DNA from: Utricularia gibba
Taxonomy: Eukaryota > Streptophyta > Magnoliopsida > Lamiales > Lentibulariaceae
DNA length: 64,000 bases
Direction: 5' to 3'
Assembly (NCBI GenBank): GCA_002189035.1
Contig: NEEC01000007.1
Span: 3,224,001-3,288,000 of the forward strand
Of this stretch, positions 23,122 through 36,300 are shown one piece after another. The position numbers and the translations under genes were made by a program. Numbering within the stretch: position 1 is the first letter of the stretch; every line of letters begins with the position of its first letter. The notes beneath the pieces are model-generated. The model ran no database searches. It saw only the letters and a list, made by a program, of their open reading frames with translations, and was not told the DNA's origin.

Positions 23122-23935
23122 GGTTTTGTTGCAGAACAGAGGATCAAGTGCCGCTTTCAGGGACGATTGCAACAGAAGATGGCATGGGATTTGAGGCCTG
23201 GTTTTAGTAGACGACATGTAGGAAAGTTTGCTTGAGCCTTGAGGTGGTAGTTTAGTCATGTCTCCTTCGTGTCTCAACAGACTTTGCATGTCCATCTGCG
23301 TTCTTCGTAACTGGGAATGCTCATGGGTTGGGTTCCGTAACATATCATTATAAACATATTGAATCTGATTAAATATCTGAATAATTAATTTCGATCCGAT
23401 TTTCCATAGAAATCAAGGAATTTTTTTAATTATATTATATATTTTAAACATTAAGAAGTTTTTAGATTCAAGTAAATATTTGAATAATTAATTTCAATTC
23501 AATTTTTGATAGTAATGGAGAAGTTTTTCTACTTGTATCCTATATGTTAAATATCAAGGGCCCGCTTATTATGTGTGTTTAATTTATTAAGGTTTATATT
23601 ATTATGGTATAAATAAATCCATGGATATTAGTTAAAAAAATATGTTTGTTTGATAGATGTGTTTAAATTATTATGGTTTAGTAAAATTAATGATTTGGTA
23701 TGATTGAATAAGTTTAGATGATTTACAATGTTATATGTTGAATGTCAACTATATACCTATAATTATATAGAATATTTATTTTTGTTTTTGTATGTACACA
23801 TGCCACGTGAAATTTTATTAATTGAAGATAATCAAAGACATGAATGAAGATTAAGCTCCTTAATGGACAGTTTGTGAGGACTCAAAACCACTAATACAAG
23901 TTTGAAGTTCAAAATATGCCATGCTTTCAATCAAT
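23122..23935. other. GT31 upstream region and AT-rich spacer
   Basis: 23122-23345 is probably 5'UTR/promoter. The rest is AT-rich with no gene. Two similar AT-rich 60-bp pieces (about 23350 and 23470) share aataattaatttc. Confidence 0.4.
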
Positions 23936-24480
23936 CAACTATTACAATAAAAGTGTGATTTTTTTGAATTCTTGAATGCATTCATTTTGCTGAAGTGACT
24001 AAACCCTATATCTCCTACTCCTATAATCAATCTACAATGCATTTGCAAAATCATCCCAAAAATATGTCTAGACTTCAGTATTCTCAATACTCGATATATC
24101 TTCTTCTCTATGTTCATACTCTTAGGCATCAAGGTTAATCCAATCCTTAGTGAATTCTTTCTCATATGGATCTATAGGCATCTCTAGTTGAAGAAAGTTA
24201 TTGAGGATAGTACAAGTAAGAATAATTATGTTTTGAATCCTGACAGGGTAATAACTACAGTTATGAATTAATCTTCATTTTATTTTCATTAGACTTCATG
24301 GTCTCTTAAGAACATTTCTTGCACTCACATACCTCTTGTTGAAGAGTTGATGTACATTTTACAACCCTCTTGAACTTGCATCACATTCTTTACGATGGTA
24401 ACGTGCACCTCTATATAGTGCAAAAACACCATCACTATTTGTGTAGCCATCACTACACAAATATTAGAAACCTACAAAAA
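23936..24480 (-). pseudogene. Decayed PIF/Harbinger transposase, C-terminal part
   Basis: The minus-strand reading with stops gives SDGYTNSDGVFALYRGARYH, then LFNKRYVSARNVL, then ILNNFLQLEMPIDPYEKEF and a final W/D-rich segment. These follow the order of the C-terminal half of plant Harbinger (DDE_Tnp_4) proteins, whose GYxN...YHL and LFNxRHAxARNVIER motifs are well known. Several stops and frame changes make it dead. Confidence 0.7.
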
Positions 24481-25098
24481 TTAAATTTTTAATCATGAAG
24501 TTCAACCCTATAATATAAATAAATTGCAAATAAGTTTAAAATATGTTATCTTTATGAACCATGAATGTTTCTATATAATAAATTATATTTTGAAGCACTC
24601 AATTATCAATAATCGTTACTTCCCAACCAACTAAAATATAAATAAACATAAATCTATCATCACAAACTTTTAATACATTAGTGATAACTTGTAATTTACA
24701 ATTACATCATTTCGCTTTGTCAATGGTTTTAGACATCAAAATTTGAATTACTCAATGCACCTAGATAATTCTACAATAAGAATAAAGAACATAAAAAAAT
24801 AATAATTACACTTTAGTTTATGCATTAAATAGGAAATCAATAAACTTAAAAAATATAAATTGAAAATGTTTAAACCTAGATATTGTGTTAGAATTGTCAA
24901 TTGAAGTAAACTTTTTCATTAGTCTTTCATGCAATACAAGAATCGCAACAATACCTTATTAAGATACTTAGATATAGTGCAAAATGAACGCTCAAAACTA
25001 AATTTTTCTTTACGTGCTTTTCTATGATGAGATACAATTGACATAAAAAAATTGATACTTACTCTACAAAATCTAAGTATTTAAAAGGTTTAAAGTTA
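24481..25098. other. AT-rich DNA, nothing recognised
   Basis: No open frame or repeat unit stands out. It may be part of the decayed Harbinger element. Confidence 0.4.
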
Positions 25099-25893
25099 TT
25101 GATGGATCAATGAATTCAGTTTGCTACAACTAAGATTATCATAATTCAGCTCAATGATAGAACATGAAATTTATCTCACACAACACGACACAGCATAGAA
25201 GATAAAATATTTTTTTCAAAAAATTTAATACTGTTTGCATTTATTCTTTTTCCTTAACTTCCTTGTCTTATCAAGTACTCTAATTTTATCGACTTTTTCT
25301 TTACACTAGTGAATGATTTCATTGCCCATAGTTTTCTCCCATTTTGGGTTTTTACGTAAAATCGATGTACAAGTGATGAAAATTGACATTTTTGTGAACA
25401 TTGCCAACATGTTGACTAAAGTGTTGCCGACGACCAGATTCTTTACTATGAGGAGGTTAGTGGGTTTTCATGAGAACTAAATTATGAACTTATGAATTCA
25501 TCTTATAGGAATGGTTGCCCTCCTACTATAACATATGTTGTTGGGAACTACATTGAAGGAAGTTAATGACGTGCATTTATATTATTGAGAATTATATTGA
25601 GTAAACTCTCAATCAAGGAGAGATTTGTTGGGTCAATGAATTTAGTTTGTTATAACTTGAACATCATAATTCAACCCAATAATAATACATGAAGTTTATC
25701 TCACACAACACGACATGACATAAAAGATAAGATATCTTTTTCAAGAAATTTAATGTTGTTTGTATTTATTCTTTTTCCCTGATAATCTTGTCTTCTCGTG
25801 TACTATAATTTTATGTACTTCATCCTCACACTACTGGATGGCTTCATTGCCTATGACTTTTTTTCATTTTGGGTTTCCATGTAAAACTGGTGT
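25099..25893 (+). mobile_element. Internally deleted Ty1/copia retrotransposon remnant with both LTRs
   Basis: Two direct repeats of about 270 bp (25099-25371 and 25626-25893) share long stretches, e.g. tttatctcacacaacacgac, and look like LTRs; the second begins tgttgggtcaatg. Between them a plus-strand reading gives NIANMLTKVLPTTRFFTMRR, matching the ADMLTK...F...L end of copia RNase H. So only the 3' tail of the inside is left. The LTRs have diverged by roughly 15-20% by eye, so the copy is old. Confidence 0.7.
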
Positions 25894-26663
25894 GTCTCCC
25901 TTTACTCTTTTTGTTTTTTGATAAAGCTTTAAAACACATCATCACATAAAGTTTCAATTTTTAATACATATGAAGGCAAACGATCCTTACAGTTACCATG
26001 ACCTTTGAGAAGATAGATTGATTTGTTAAATGCATCATTGGTAAGCTTTATTTTAACTAAACATATACTTCTTTCATTACTCAAAGAGCATTGAAATGCT
26101 CAAATTTCCTTGATATCTTTTCAGCATATGAGTATCGTAATCTATGCTTCATGGATCTGAGATAAGATTTCAAAATAAGTGGAATAATCATACGAGTCAT
26201 ATATAGTTTCTTTTGCACAAGATGTGTAACTACCCGTTCAATAGTTCTAATTCTTGACGGAAGCAAACATCCTATTGAATCAAAGAACTCATCAAATTTG
26301 AAAACAAGATTTTAAAATCACATATCCAATAAGCAATCAAGAATTAATCTTAATATCAAAGATTCAACAATCAAGATTCTTAAATCACAAACCCAATAAA
26401 AATAAAAGAATCGAGAATGCTAGATCTCAAGTATAAAAGCCATGCCCCCGAAAGTCATATATTAAAACTCAACCCATCAAAATAGAATCTCAAATTTGAA
26501 ACCAGCAACATTGAAGATAATGAATCTAATTTGTACTAAAATACGCAAGCTAGAGATAGAGATTGTAAAAGGGTAAAATTGGTTCTTAAAAATAGATAAA
26601 AGTTTAAAAGAAAAAAGAAATAAAAGTGTAAGATGATATCTTAAAAACATTCAAATGCTTTTT
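25894..26663 (-). other. AT-rich DNA with a possible Harbinger N-terminal relic
   Basis: The minus-strand frame at 26081-26266 ends in YAEKISRKFEHFNAL, similar to the SGETISRxFxxVLxAL part of Harbinger proteins. If right, it belongs to the same element as 23936-24480, with the copia remnant nested between. The rest shows nothing. Confidence 0.35.
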
Positions 26664-27736
26664 CATAAGTAATTATGTGTCATTACAAAACATATTTTTT
26701 CATTAATATTGAATATTGTTTTTATCTACATTAGACTCTATTTTCTCATTATTTTCTATTGATTTTATATATTTTCACACTACTTTGATTTTTTTGGAGA
26801 TAAAGAGTATTTTGTGGATTTTTAGGATATTTTTATATCAATTTGAGAAGAAATCAAGACTCACCATATGAACTTAATGAGCAACAAATCTCAATATAAG
26901 ACTTAGTCAAACAATGAAGATTTGGTCTAAGATTCATAAATAAGATAAAGATTTAAAGATGGTCTTGGAAGAGTCGAATAAAAGATTTAGACATAAGATT
27001 TTATCCAAGCCTATCAAACAAGTCTAATACGAAAACTTGGATATGCTTTCATATACATAACCCACTCTCTCAATAATTAGATACATCTTTAACCACTTTT
27101 CTCTTGTATTTTTATTTATTTCCATGTTTATTTTCATGTTAGTGTCGAGTCTACACATGTAGGTGCTTGTAGCTAAGGATTTGTGGTGAAGTTTTACTTG
27201 CACAAATCTTGTAAGTGTGATTGTTTTACTATGTTTTTCGATATCTAATCTGAATTTTGATTCTATTTTTCGCAACGTTTTCTTTACCAGCGTGCTCTTT
27301 AGTATCATATAGCCCGAAGAGAGTGTAAGAAAATCAAAGATTGACCTTAAGCACCTAAGGAGAAGGTCTCAATTGGACATCATTAGTAAGACACATTTTG
27401 TTTAATCTATTTGAGAGATGTGAAGTATAGGAGTTAGATTTGGGTATGGGAAAAACATGAGTTATCACAATAAGAATACCACTATTTTAAAAAATACTCT
27501 CAAAAACTTGCACAAGTAGGTCAATTCTCAAGATTTACACACACAAGCTTGAACAAATTTTGATTAAGGTAGATCTTAGATCTAAGATCATTTTTTTATT
27601 ATATTTAAAATCAAATCTTTTTTTATTTTCAATCTTTTTGAGTACTTGTTTGAAAAAAAAATTAATAATAATTTCCTGTGGATACGATCTTATTTTATTA
27701 ATTCGACGGTTTAGGTGCATTGACAAAATTACCATT
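26664..27736 (+). repeat. Old solo LTR, same family as 27797-28992
   Basis: It aligns along its length with the younger copies at 27797 and 49163. Shared blocks include tgtggatacgatcttatttta and the closing aattaccatt. Many changes show it is older. No clear target duplication. Confidence 0.65.
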
Positions 27737-27796
27737 ATTTTCAAACTGAATTACCAAACAAGCTCTTTTTGTTAAAGATTCGTGTTTAATGTGGAT

Positions 27797-28992
27797 TGAT
27801 AAGTGATTTTATGTCACTTATATTTGTACTTTGTAAGACTCACTTAGATGAGTTTTGCATTCTTTCTATCCCACTTTCCCTATGTTTTTAGAAAAATTTT
27901 ATATCTTTCATACCACTTTGATCTTTTTGGAGGGAAAGTGTGTTTTGTGATTTTTCATGATGAATTTGGAATAATTTGGAGGATTTTCGAGTTGACCTTA
28001 ATGGAAGCAAAGATTCGATCTATCTAGATGAAGACTCGGTCAAAGATGCTCGGATAAGATAAAATTCGCATCTTATCTTAGAAAATTTGGATCTCATCCT
28101 ATAAGATTTGTATCAAATCTTAGAAGATACGGATAGAAGATTTGATGTGAGCTCATCAAGAAAGCTCGACAAGTCCTCACCATTATATAAAGATCCAAAC
28201 GCGAAGATCAAGAGAGTTAGTGAGGGGTGGACGATCAAAGAGTCAATTTAGGGTTTAGAGTCGAGTCCAGCATGTTTTGGATGTCTTCCCTTTCGTTTTT
28301 CATCAACTTTTATTGTTTAGAATCAAGCATGTGCGTGTGAGCGTTTGCGGCTGAGAATGTGCTGTGAAGCCTTGCTTGCGCAAGTTCTGTGCGTGTGACT
28401 GTCTTACTATATTTTTCAGCATTTAATTTGAGGTCTGATTTCTGTTTTTTGCAACGTTTTTTTTTACCAACGTGATCTTTAGTACCATATAACCCTAAGG
28501 GAGTGTGGAAGAATCAAAGATTGGCCTCAAGCACCTAAGGAGAAGGGCTCAATCGGACATCGTTAGTAAGACACATTCTGTCTAATCTGTCTGCGAGGTA
28601 TGAGGTGTAGGGGTTAGATTTGGATGTGAGGAAAACATGAGTTATCACAAGAGGTGAAATGACTCTGGTGGCGTGGTTGATTCCATAATCCCACAAAACA
28701 AGGGACGATGCAGTAACGGTCACCGAGTAGCACTATTTTAGCATAACACCCCCAAAGCTTGCGCAAGCAGGTTAGTTCTCAAGGTTTGCATACACGTAAG
28801 GGCGAGTTTCAAGTAATGTAGATTTTAGATCCAATTTCACTTTTCTTATTGTCTTCAAAACCAAATCTTTCTTTTGTTTTCAATCTTTTTAAGTTTTTGT
28901 TTTGAAAAGAAAAATTCTAATAATAATTCCCTATGGATACGATCTTATTTTATTACTTCGACGGTTTCTGTGCACTTGCAGAATCACCATCA
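27797..28992 (+). repeat. Solo LTR of a Ty3/gypsy-type retrotransposon with 5-bp target duplication
   Basis: It starts TGATAAGTG, ends ACCATCA, and is 1196 bp long. It is flanked by tggat at 27792-27796 and 28993-28997. It contains a TATA box (tatataa, 28194-28200). The end pattern (acttcgacggtttctgtgcacttgcagaat, given here as start 'acttcgacggtttctg' and end 'cacttgcagaat') is common in plant gypsy LTRs. No internal retroelement genes flank it, so it arose by LTR-LTR recombination. Confidence 0.85.
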
Positions 28993-28997
28993 TGGAT

Positions 28998-29525
28998 TCA
29001 AGTCATAAACCCGAGTAATAAATGAGTCATAAGAATTTCAAATATTAATTGTTTTTTATTGGTATATAAATGATAAATGTGTATTATTAATTTGAATGAA
29101 TATATATTCATTTATTTCTCAAAACAAATTATTTTGATAAAATAAATTAATTTTATATAAAAATTATTAATAAAACTAATAACAATAAATTCAAATTCAA
29201 GTATCAATTTTTTTTAAAAAAAATGAATTCAAATCCGACAACTTTAATAATTCTTAAATGATTTCTATTATGTTCGATTTCGAAGAACACTAGATCTACA
29301 AACATCCTTAATTGTAAATTTATCTCGTATTGAAAAAATTAGTGGAATTGAGATACGGGCCAACGTCAGATACTGCACAGAAGCCCACTGACGGCCCAAA
29401 TACCATTTTATTACCATCCTTACACCGACCCCGGACTATCGTCGAGGGTTCCGAACTTCCGTCGACGGAATTTGAATTTGCCTGAACGAACATTCGCGCA
29501 CGACGAAACAGAGACAACCACCGCG
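28998..29525 (+). promoter_or_regulatory. AT-rich spacer, then RAD52-like promoter
   Basis: 29000-29330 is AT-rich and empty. 29330-29525 is GC-richer and has ggcccaaat at about 29393, a plant site II (TGGGCY) type element often seen upstream of housekeeping and organelle-protein genes. Confidence 0.4.
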
Positions 29526-30567
29526 ATGTCGGCGGGAAGAATTGCCTGAGACATGGAATTAGGTTGTTCGATCGTCAGTTTTCCGGCAAGCCCCTGTATT
29601 CCCCTAGGAAAAACCATGAGGATGGCACCAAAATTCAAGAAGAAAGGAGCTTAGGAATTGAAGATGATGCGTCGTTAGGGAGACCTATTTCCCAAATTCT
29701 CAAGGAACTTAACAAGAAAGTACCCGATTCTGTTCTGGCGATCCGAAACCTGCCTGATGGATCCTCCATCAAATATATCCCATGGTTACGGGCCTTCTGA
29801 AGCTTTACATTTCTACTTCGTGTTCTTCTTCTGCTTGTTCCTCTTACTTTTACCGTTGCATCCCCACAGGCACATTGCAAATAGGATTCTGAACTTGCAT
29901 GCACCTGGTGTGTGGTTATCTTTTTATTCCTATGCAAATGTATTCCCGATTTTCTTCATGATTCAACTGTTTTTACCTCCCTTTTGTAGAATGGTCTGGT
30001 GAAGTCCGCAGCATCAATTACTCAGCTGATGGGAAGTCTGTTTCGGTTGTGTACCGTGTGACGCTTTATGGGTCAGATGCTGAGGTACTGCCCTATTTTT
30101 TTTCTTCCTTGTCTGTTTATCTCGCACTCATTCATGAGCTTCCAAGCTTGTATGATGAAAAGAGCATTGTTGTTATATGGAGCTTAGAAGTCAATTTTAG
30201 AAAAAGAAGGGTTTTTATTTTTTGGAAGGTTGTAGTGCTCAAAGTGACCTTGTGCCCATGAAGCCTTCTGTGGTGTCCAGAAATGCTAGCGCCGTTTGCT
30301 TCCATTGTTTTGTATGGGCTCAGTTTCATCGTAGGCTTAGAAGGAAAAGAAAAACTCTCCTTTGCTGAGTTTTCCGGCGTCCTGATAATATTGTGGTGAA
30401 CTCTTGTTTAACATATGGAGCAGCTGTTCCGGGAGTCAACTGGGACTGCATCAGTTAACGAGACGAAATATGGAGACGCTGTGCAGAGTGCCGAAGCCAT
30501 GGCCTTCCGCCGAGCATGTGCTAGATTCGGGCTGGGGCTTCACTTGTACCACGAGGACACCGAATAG
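29526..30567 (+). CDS. RAD52-1: Plant RAD52-like DNA repair/annealing protein (ODB type), one base missing in exon 1
   Basis: Plant RAD52-like proteins anneal single-stranded DNA in organelles and nucleus. Exons 29526-29784, 29870-29907, 29990-30084 and 30424-30567 sum to 536 nt; one extra base gives 537 nt (178 aa), the usual size. Motifs: SLGRPISQILKELNKKVPDS, HIANRILNLHAP, WSGEVRSINYSADGKSVSVV, YRVTLYGSDAE, and the hallmark end AMAFRRACARFGLGLHLYHE. From the ATG at 29526 the frame hits TGA at once (MSAGRIA then stop). A third C in the CC at 29545-29546 would lead straight into the conserved frame (LRHGIRLFDRQFSGKPLYS). The first 40 or so residues are basic and look like an organelle presequence. 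See findings. Confidence 0.88.
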
Positions 30568-32230
30568 CGAGCCGCCCCCCGTTCCCAAGATTCACGTTTT
30601 GTTCCAAGCGACGGGAGTGCCTTATCCAACAGCCTAGCAAGTAGCAACGGCAGACCAGGTCGGGGACCGGTGACCCGAGTGTTGGCAACTGCTTCCGACC
30701 GGTGGTTTTTTGTTCGGAAGCTGCCCTTCCTTGAAACACAGGGTTTGTTAATCATAATTCCATAGTTAGGTTCCGAATCAAAATCTCAAAGCAGGAACGG
30801 AATTGAAACTAGAAAACTTGCCGGTGGAGTTCGAGATTCCGTTATGGCAGCGCTTGGTGGTATTTCTTGTCTTTTGGTCGTAGGTGTCATCAATGGCATT
30901 GAGCGTTTTCAGTCTTTCACACTACCCAAATGAACTGAACTACATTTAAACTGTATAATTCGGTTTGTGTAAGGAGTTATTTTGAATAATCATCATTCTC
31001 ATGTTTATGTATAAAATTTGATCATTCCGAATTATATCATTTTATTTATATATATGAGAAAAAAACTATAAAATGATTATTTTTCCAAATGACCAATCTT
31101 CGAGTTACCACATTTGTTGGGACAATCAAACTCGAACAAAACAAAATCAGGGCTTTGTAATTGTTTTACTTCCTTCAATTAGAAAGATGGAAAAATGACT
31201 AAGTGTAGGTGTTCTCTTTTTGCTCATTCATAAGGATCTCATCTCATAATTATCCATGATTGTTTATGATAGCACATTCTAACATGAACTAGTTACTAAA
31301 ATCATTCTTTTTTTTTTCCTTGTAAGCCATTGCAAAAAGAAATCATCTCTCAAGTTATTACGAGGAAGTAATATTTTCATGTGGTAAGTTGTCATGATTT
31401 GATTTTGTTTGTATCCCCGATTCCCAAGATACTTGATGCTTTCTTCAGAATGCATTGTTCAACTAATATATTACATAAGCAATCCCCACAATTCAATAGT
31501 CTTGATAATGAAATTCTCAAAAAAAAAAAAAAAAATAGTATGCTATCTTGTTGAAGAGAAAGTTTGATTAAAGAGTGAGAAATATGAAGATGTTCATATC
31601 GAGAGAAGTGTTTTTAAGCATCTATTATGAAGTAACTGATTACTAAGTCAATTTTCTTATTATTCTTGCAATTACATTGATTGTCAAAATTCTACATGTC
31701 ATGTAATCTTAGCAAATAATGGAAATATCCTTAAAGTACAATCTCTAGTACATAAATTAAGTCATATTGTTTCCACTATCATGTCAATATATTGGATATT
31801 TTTTTAAAATATCTTTTGTCAGTATTCTTTGTAAATATTGGCTTGCCACCATTGTTTTTTTCTTCTAGTTTTCTAAACATTGTCTTCTTGGAATTGTTAG
31901 CTTGTCACCATTTTATTTTTACTTATTTGAATATTGTTCTTTTTGTTGTTAAGAACAAATTATTACTGAAACCTCTTGGAAAATTCTGGGGCTTGATTAT
32001 TACTGTGATTTTTTTTTTTTTTGTAAAATTGTGAACATTATAGACTTTCTATATAATTTGGCACTAGAAAGAGGATGAGGACAACCATTAATAATGATAA
32101 AACAAAAAATTGATCAAGGAATGATTGGGTTCTAATTAGAAATGGTTGGATGAATAATATGGAGTTTTTATTATAATAACATTATTCATCCAAATGAGGG
32201 AATCACCACCAAGAAAACTTGATCATTTTA
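30568..32230. other. RAD52-like 3' flank and AT-rich spacer
   Basis: 30568-30900 is probably 3'UTR. Beyond that the DNA is AT-rich with poly-A and poly-T runs (e.g. 31515-31535, 32010-32020). No gene recognised. Confidence 0.45.
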
Positions 32231-32800
32231 GATTAAGGATCTTGTGAACAATGTTTTTAAAAAAAATGGTCGAAAACTCAATAAAATTGATATATGATGG
32301 GATTTAGGAATCAGAATAAACATATCAAAGTTTCATGGAGGATTACAGGCTGAAGAATTCTTGAAATAGCCGGTCATAGCAGAGAAGACCTTAGATTTTA
32401 AAGTTATGCTGGAGGATAAATGAGTACAACTTGTGGTGATCCGTTTTCATGGGAGGCTGTCCTCATGGTAGCAAACTACTAAACGTACTCAAGAAAGGAA
32501 TGAAAAATAAAAAATAAAAAAATGTACTTTGGTGAATTTGAAAAAAATGGAGACAAACCTTCCTGTCCTATAATTATCAATAAGTGCTATTGCAGCAGTT
32601 GCAGAGTTTAAAATAAAGAGCTACAACTTGAGTGTCATTGTCAAGTTGATTACAAGAAGAGCATAAAAAGAATTTTTCTCGCAAAGGACGACAAGGCAGA
32701 ATGTGAAGGGGAAGGAGCTGAAAATAGTACGTGTCATGGTGTTGAGGAACAACTTGTGAAAATACAAAAATTTTACCTTATCCAATAGCTTCGAATAAAT
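32230..32800 (+). pseudogene. Decayed Ty3/gypsy gag fragment
   Basis: The plus-strand reading near 32320-32490 gives ISKFHGGLQAEEFLK, then EKTLDFKVMLEDK, VQLVVIRFHGRLSSW and QTTKRTQER with three stops. This follows the plant gypsy gag order IPEFHGGLQPEEFLDWL...VPLVATRFRGRAAAWW. Stops stand where Trp codons are expected. Confidence 0.7.
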
Positions 32801-33390
32801 TTTTTTCAATTTTTATCAAAACAGATGTGCTGTACAATAAAAACTCAAGAGATGAAATTGACTTTTAAGAAGTAGAGTTTTTATTTATTCAATATTTTTT
32901 ATAATAAACAAGAATTAAAAAATATATAAATACTTTTCATCAATAGAGATAAATTATCCGTGGAGTCGAATTTTTCGAACAAAGATGTATGACATATTAT
33001 TATCAAGAGGAGTTAATCATTTTTCGCTTACTTACATGTTCTGCATCATCGGAACATGAATGTGGATGTCCTAACATCCAATCATGATATATTAAAAACA
33101 TTTAAAGGTATAATGTAATTTCAATAAAAAAATTAATATTAAATAATTATAATTCTCGTCCTATTTATAATTTATCACCAAACAAATTATATAAAAACTA
33201 GAGACTAATCCCTAAGAACACTACTCCCGTATTCCCATGCTCCCACGCAAACACACCCCTTCACTTAGGGCTTTGATGAGTGCTGAAATGGAAAATAACA
33301 TTCTAATTTTTCAATAACCTAATGAGCAAGGCATCTGCATTGCTGTCCATGGAGTGCCCATCTGACACCCACGTGGCATCCACGTCAGCA
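32801..33390. other. AT-rich spacer and SPS 3'UTR
   Basis: No gene seen. The last 150 bp is probably 3'UTR of the SPS gene. Confidence 0.45.
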
Positions 33391-36300
33391 TCACAAGAAG
33401 TGAGCCCCCAAGGCCTGGGTCAGCCCATGAACCTCAATCCCATCCGCAAATCTTGTCCTTGAACTCTTCTTCATAGTAATGATCTCATCCTCTGTGTGCC
33501 CCCCTTCCTCACTGCTCTCCATCATCTCACTTGAATACCTAACTGCATTTCTGATAACAACATTCGTGTGAAGGCCTCCCAGCAAGTTGTTGTAGTCTGT
33601 ATCCCCTCTTTCACCCACGAACACCACCACTTTGGAGAGTTCAATGCCCCATCTTACTGTCAAGTACCTAAAACCACAAGTTGTCATCAGTTTCATGGGG
33701 TGGAAAAACCATGCTTTTAACAAAAAACACACACCTGAGAGCTCCGGATCTGGATGCGAATAATGGGACAACGTTTAATCTTGTTGCAGCATTCGCATAA
33801 ACCAGGTTGCACCTGAGGCCTCTCATGCGTAGCCTCATTCGTAGCTCATCGATCTTGCGTGTCTGTCATCAGCTTATGTGAATTCATGATGGATCATGGT
33901 TTGCACGTTCAAAGCTGAGGCATTCATACCTTTGTTCCTGATATAATGTTGTAGGAGTAGCATCTTGAGGTGGAATAATTCAATGCCATATGATCAGTTT
34001 CACCACCCTTCTCTATCTTGGCTAGCCGCATGATCATGGACTTCACATTTTCACCTGGCCAACGGAACTCGATGTGGGATTCGTAGTCTTCATCGACTTC
34101 CATGTCTCTCCAAGGATAGTAAATCTCACTTCCACTGGAACAAACTAATGCATCCAGCTCCACTGCATTTAACTGGCAGCTCTGTAGCATGCCCTTTGTC
34201 TCCTCAAGGCTCAAGCTCGTGAGAAGCACAAAACCTGTGTGGCTACAGTTTGGACCTGCTGCCTCCATAACGTTCTTGATGATTAAAGGTAAGGTCTCAG
34301 CTGGTTGACCATCACTGTCATAACTATCAACAGCTATGGTATATAACCGTTTTCGTTTTCCAGGACCATAAACAGTAGAGGATTTTGAATTTGAACACAT
34401 TTTCTGCTGCAGAATCTCAATCACTCTTTGGTGCCTTCTATCTGCATCAAGCTCCCCAATGGCCCTTACATCTACATCAACCGAAAACTTTAGTGAAAGA
34501 TCATCAACACCCTGAAGTGATTCACTGAGGGGCTCCTCAGGAACTGGTAAGGCAGAGAAATGACTGTTTGGATGGTTAATCCTGCAGTGCTCGACGCTGC
34601 TGAGGTAAGTGCGGCAGTGCTCCAACCAGGAGAACTTGTGAATGTTTTTTAGACCATTTTTCCTGGATTCGTTCCACAGGCCTTTGTCGGATAGAAGCTT
34701 CAGGAGTGCATCTGTTATGGCCTTTTGGTCATGAGGGTCGATCAGCAAACCATTATCCAGAGCCTGCCCAGTAAATATTTTCTATGAGATTTGCAGGAAG
34801 GATGATTTTCCATAACAAATAAATCATCAGTTCTTTTGTTTTGAATTATTGAAGGTAAAACAAAGGAAAGCTGAACCGGTTACTTTCAGTATATCCACTG
34901 GCCCTCCATTTTTGGTGGCAACAATAGGTAATCCATACGCTGCAGCCTACAAAAAAACCAACCTGATGTATAAAACTGGATCTTTAAGCCTCTGAGTTTC
35001 CTATGCACTTTGACAAACCTCTATCAAAGTGAGACCGAATGGTTCCATGAGTGCAGGATTGATGAAGACTCCCTTAAGGTTGACATATGTTCAGCATTAT
35101 TTTGGAGAAGAATGACGAGAAACATCTTCACTAGAAATTCCTCCTCTAGATTACTCACCTTCGTTTTGGCTGCATGACGATAAATCTCTGGAACATCCTG
35201 TTGCCTATGACGCTTTGGATAAGCCACCTGGCCGTACAAATTGTATTTGTCAATGAGCTTGAGCACTGTTGTCACTACGGATGAACTGCTATCTGACATA
35301 TTCTCAATGTCATCCCTGTTACCTAGTATCAGTGTCTGCACAAATATTCCTCCTTCAACTCCTAGGTATTTATCCCAACTTCAGTATGCATCAGAAATCA
35401 CAATGAAATATAGGCCTACCAAATTTGCCAGTTCTTGCAGTAGCTGGCTTTCTCCAAATGCCTTTAGCAAAGTAGTTACATTTTTCTTCGGATCAGGTCG
35501 GGATAGAGCTAGTATCATTGGTTTGTGAGGATTTGTGAAGAAGCGCACAATCTGCACAAAAAAAACAAAGATGCTTATGCTTGTCTCCAAGTCCATCACT
35601 TTAGACACAATGGCGTGCATGCTGAATTTACTCTTAACTATATGTGGTGGTTTAAATGTGCAGCTTTTTGAAAAGAGAGTAACTTCTAACCTCGGACCAT
35701 ATTGAAGGAATTTTGTGGGACTTGTCTGGGCCAATGAATGACTTGAGATCAGAAATGTCTAATGCATCTTTAACCATCACTTTGCTGAAATCCATGCCTG
35801 GTGGAATAACCTGCAAATCAGATCGGCAAAGTCAGCTTCTGTGTATGAGGCCATTCATGAGCAAGATTATATCAAGAAACAGTTCCTTACCACCATGCGT
35901 GGCATGTATCGTCCATGGCAGCCAACCCCTCGACGCCTCCTGATCCGAAGTTTTCGTTCAAGATGAACTTCGAATCCATCATACATACCCCACTGCTCTT
36001 CAATCTCTTGCCGGGTGCTTGTTACTACCATCACAGCAGCATCTAACCCCTGCTCCTCAGCTTCAATTCTCCTCATTATCTTATATGTAGAGTTGATATC
36101 ATCCCGTGTAAGTGTCCCTTGTTTAAGCAACTGCTCTAACTTGTTCCTTCCAAGGGAGTGTCCAGTTAAAACCATTGGCACATTTAGAACACCTGATAGG
36201 CGTGCGGCTATTTCCCCTGCATCAGCATAGTGCCCGTGAAGGACGTATGGCCACACGGGTTCTCCAGAATTAACTTGTTCTCCTATGGCTCTGGAAACTT

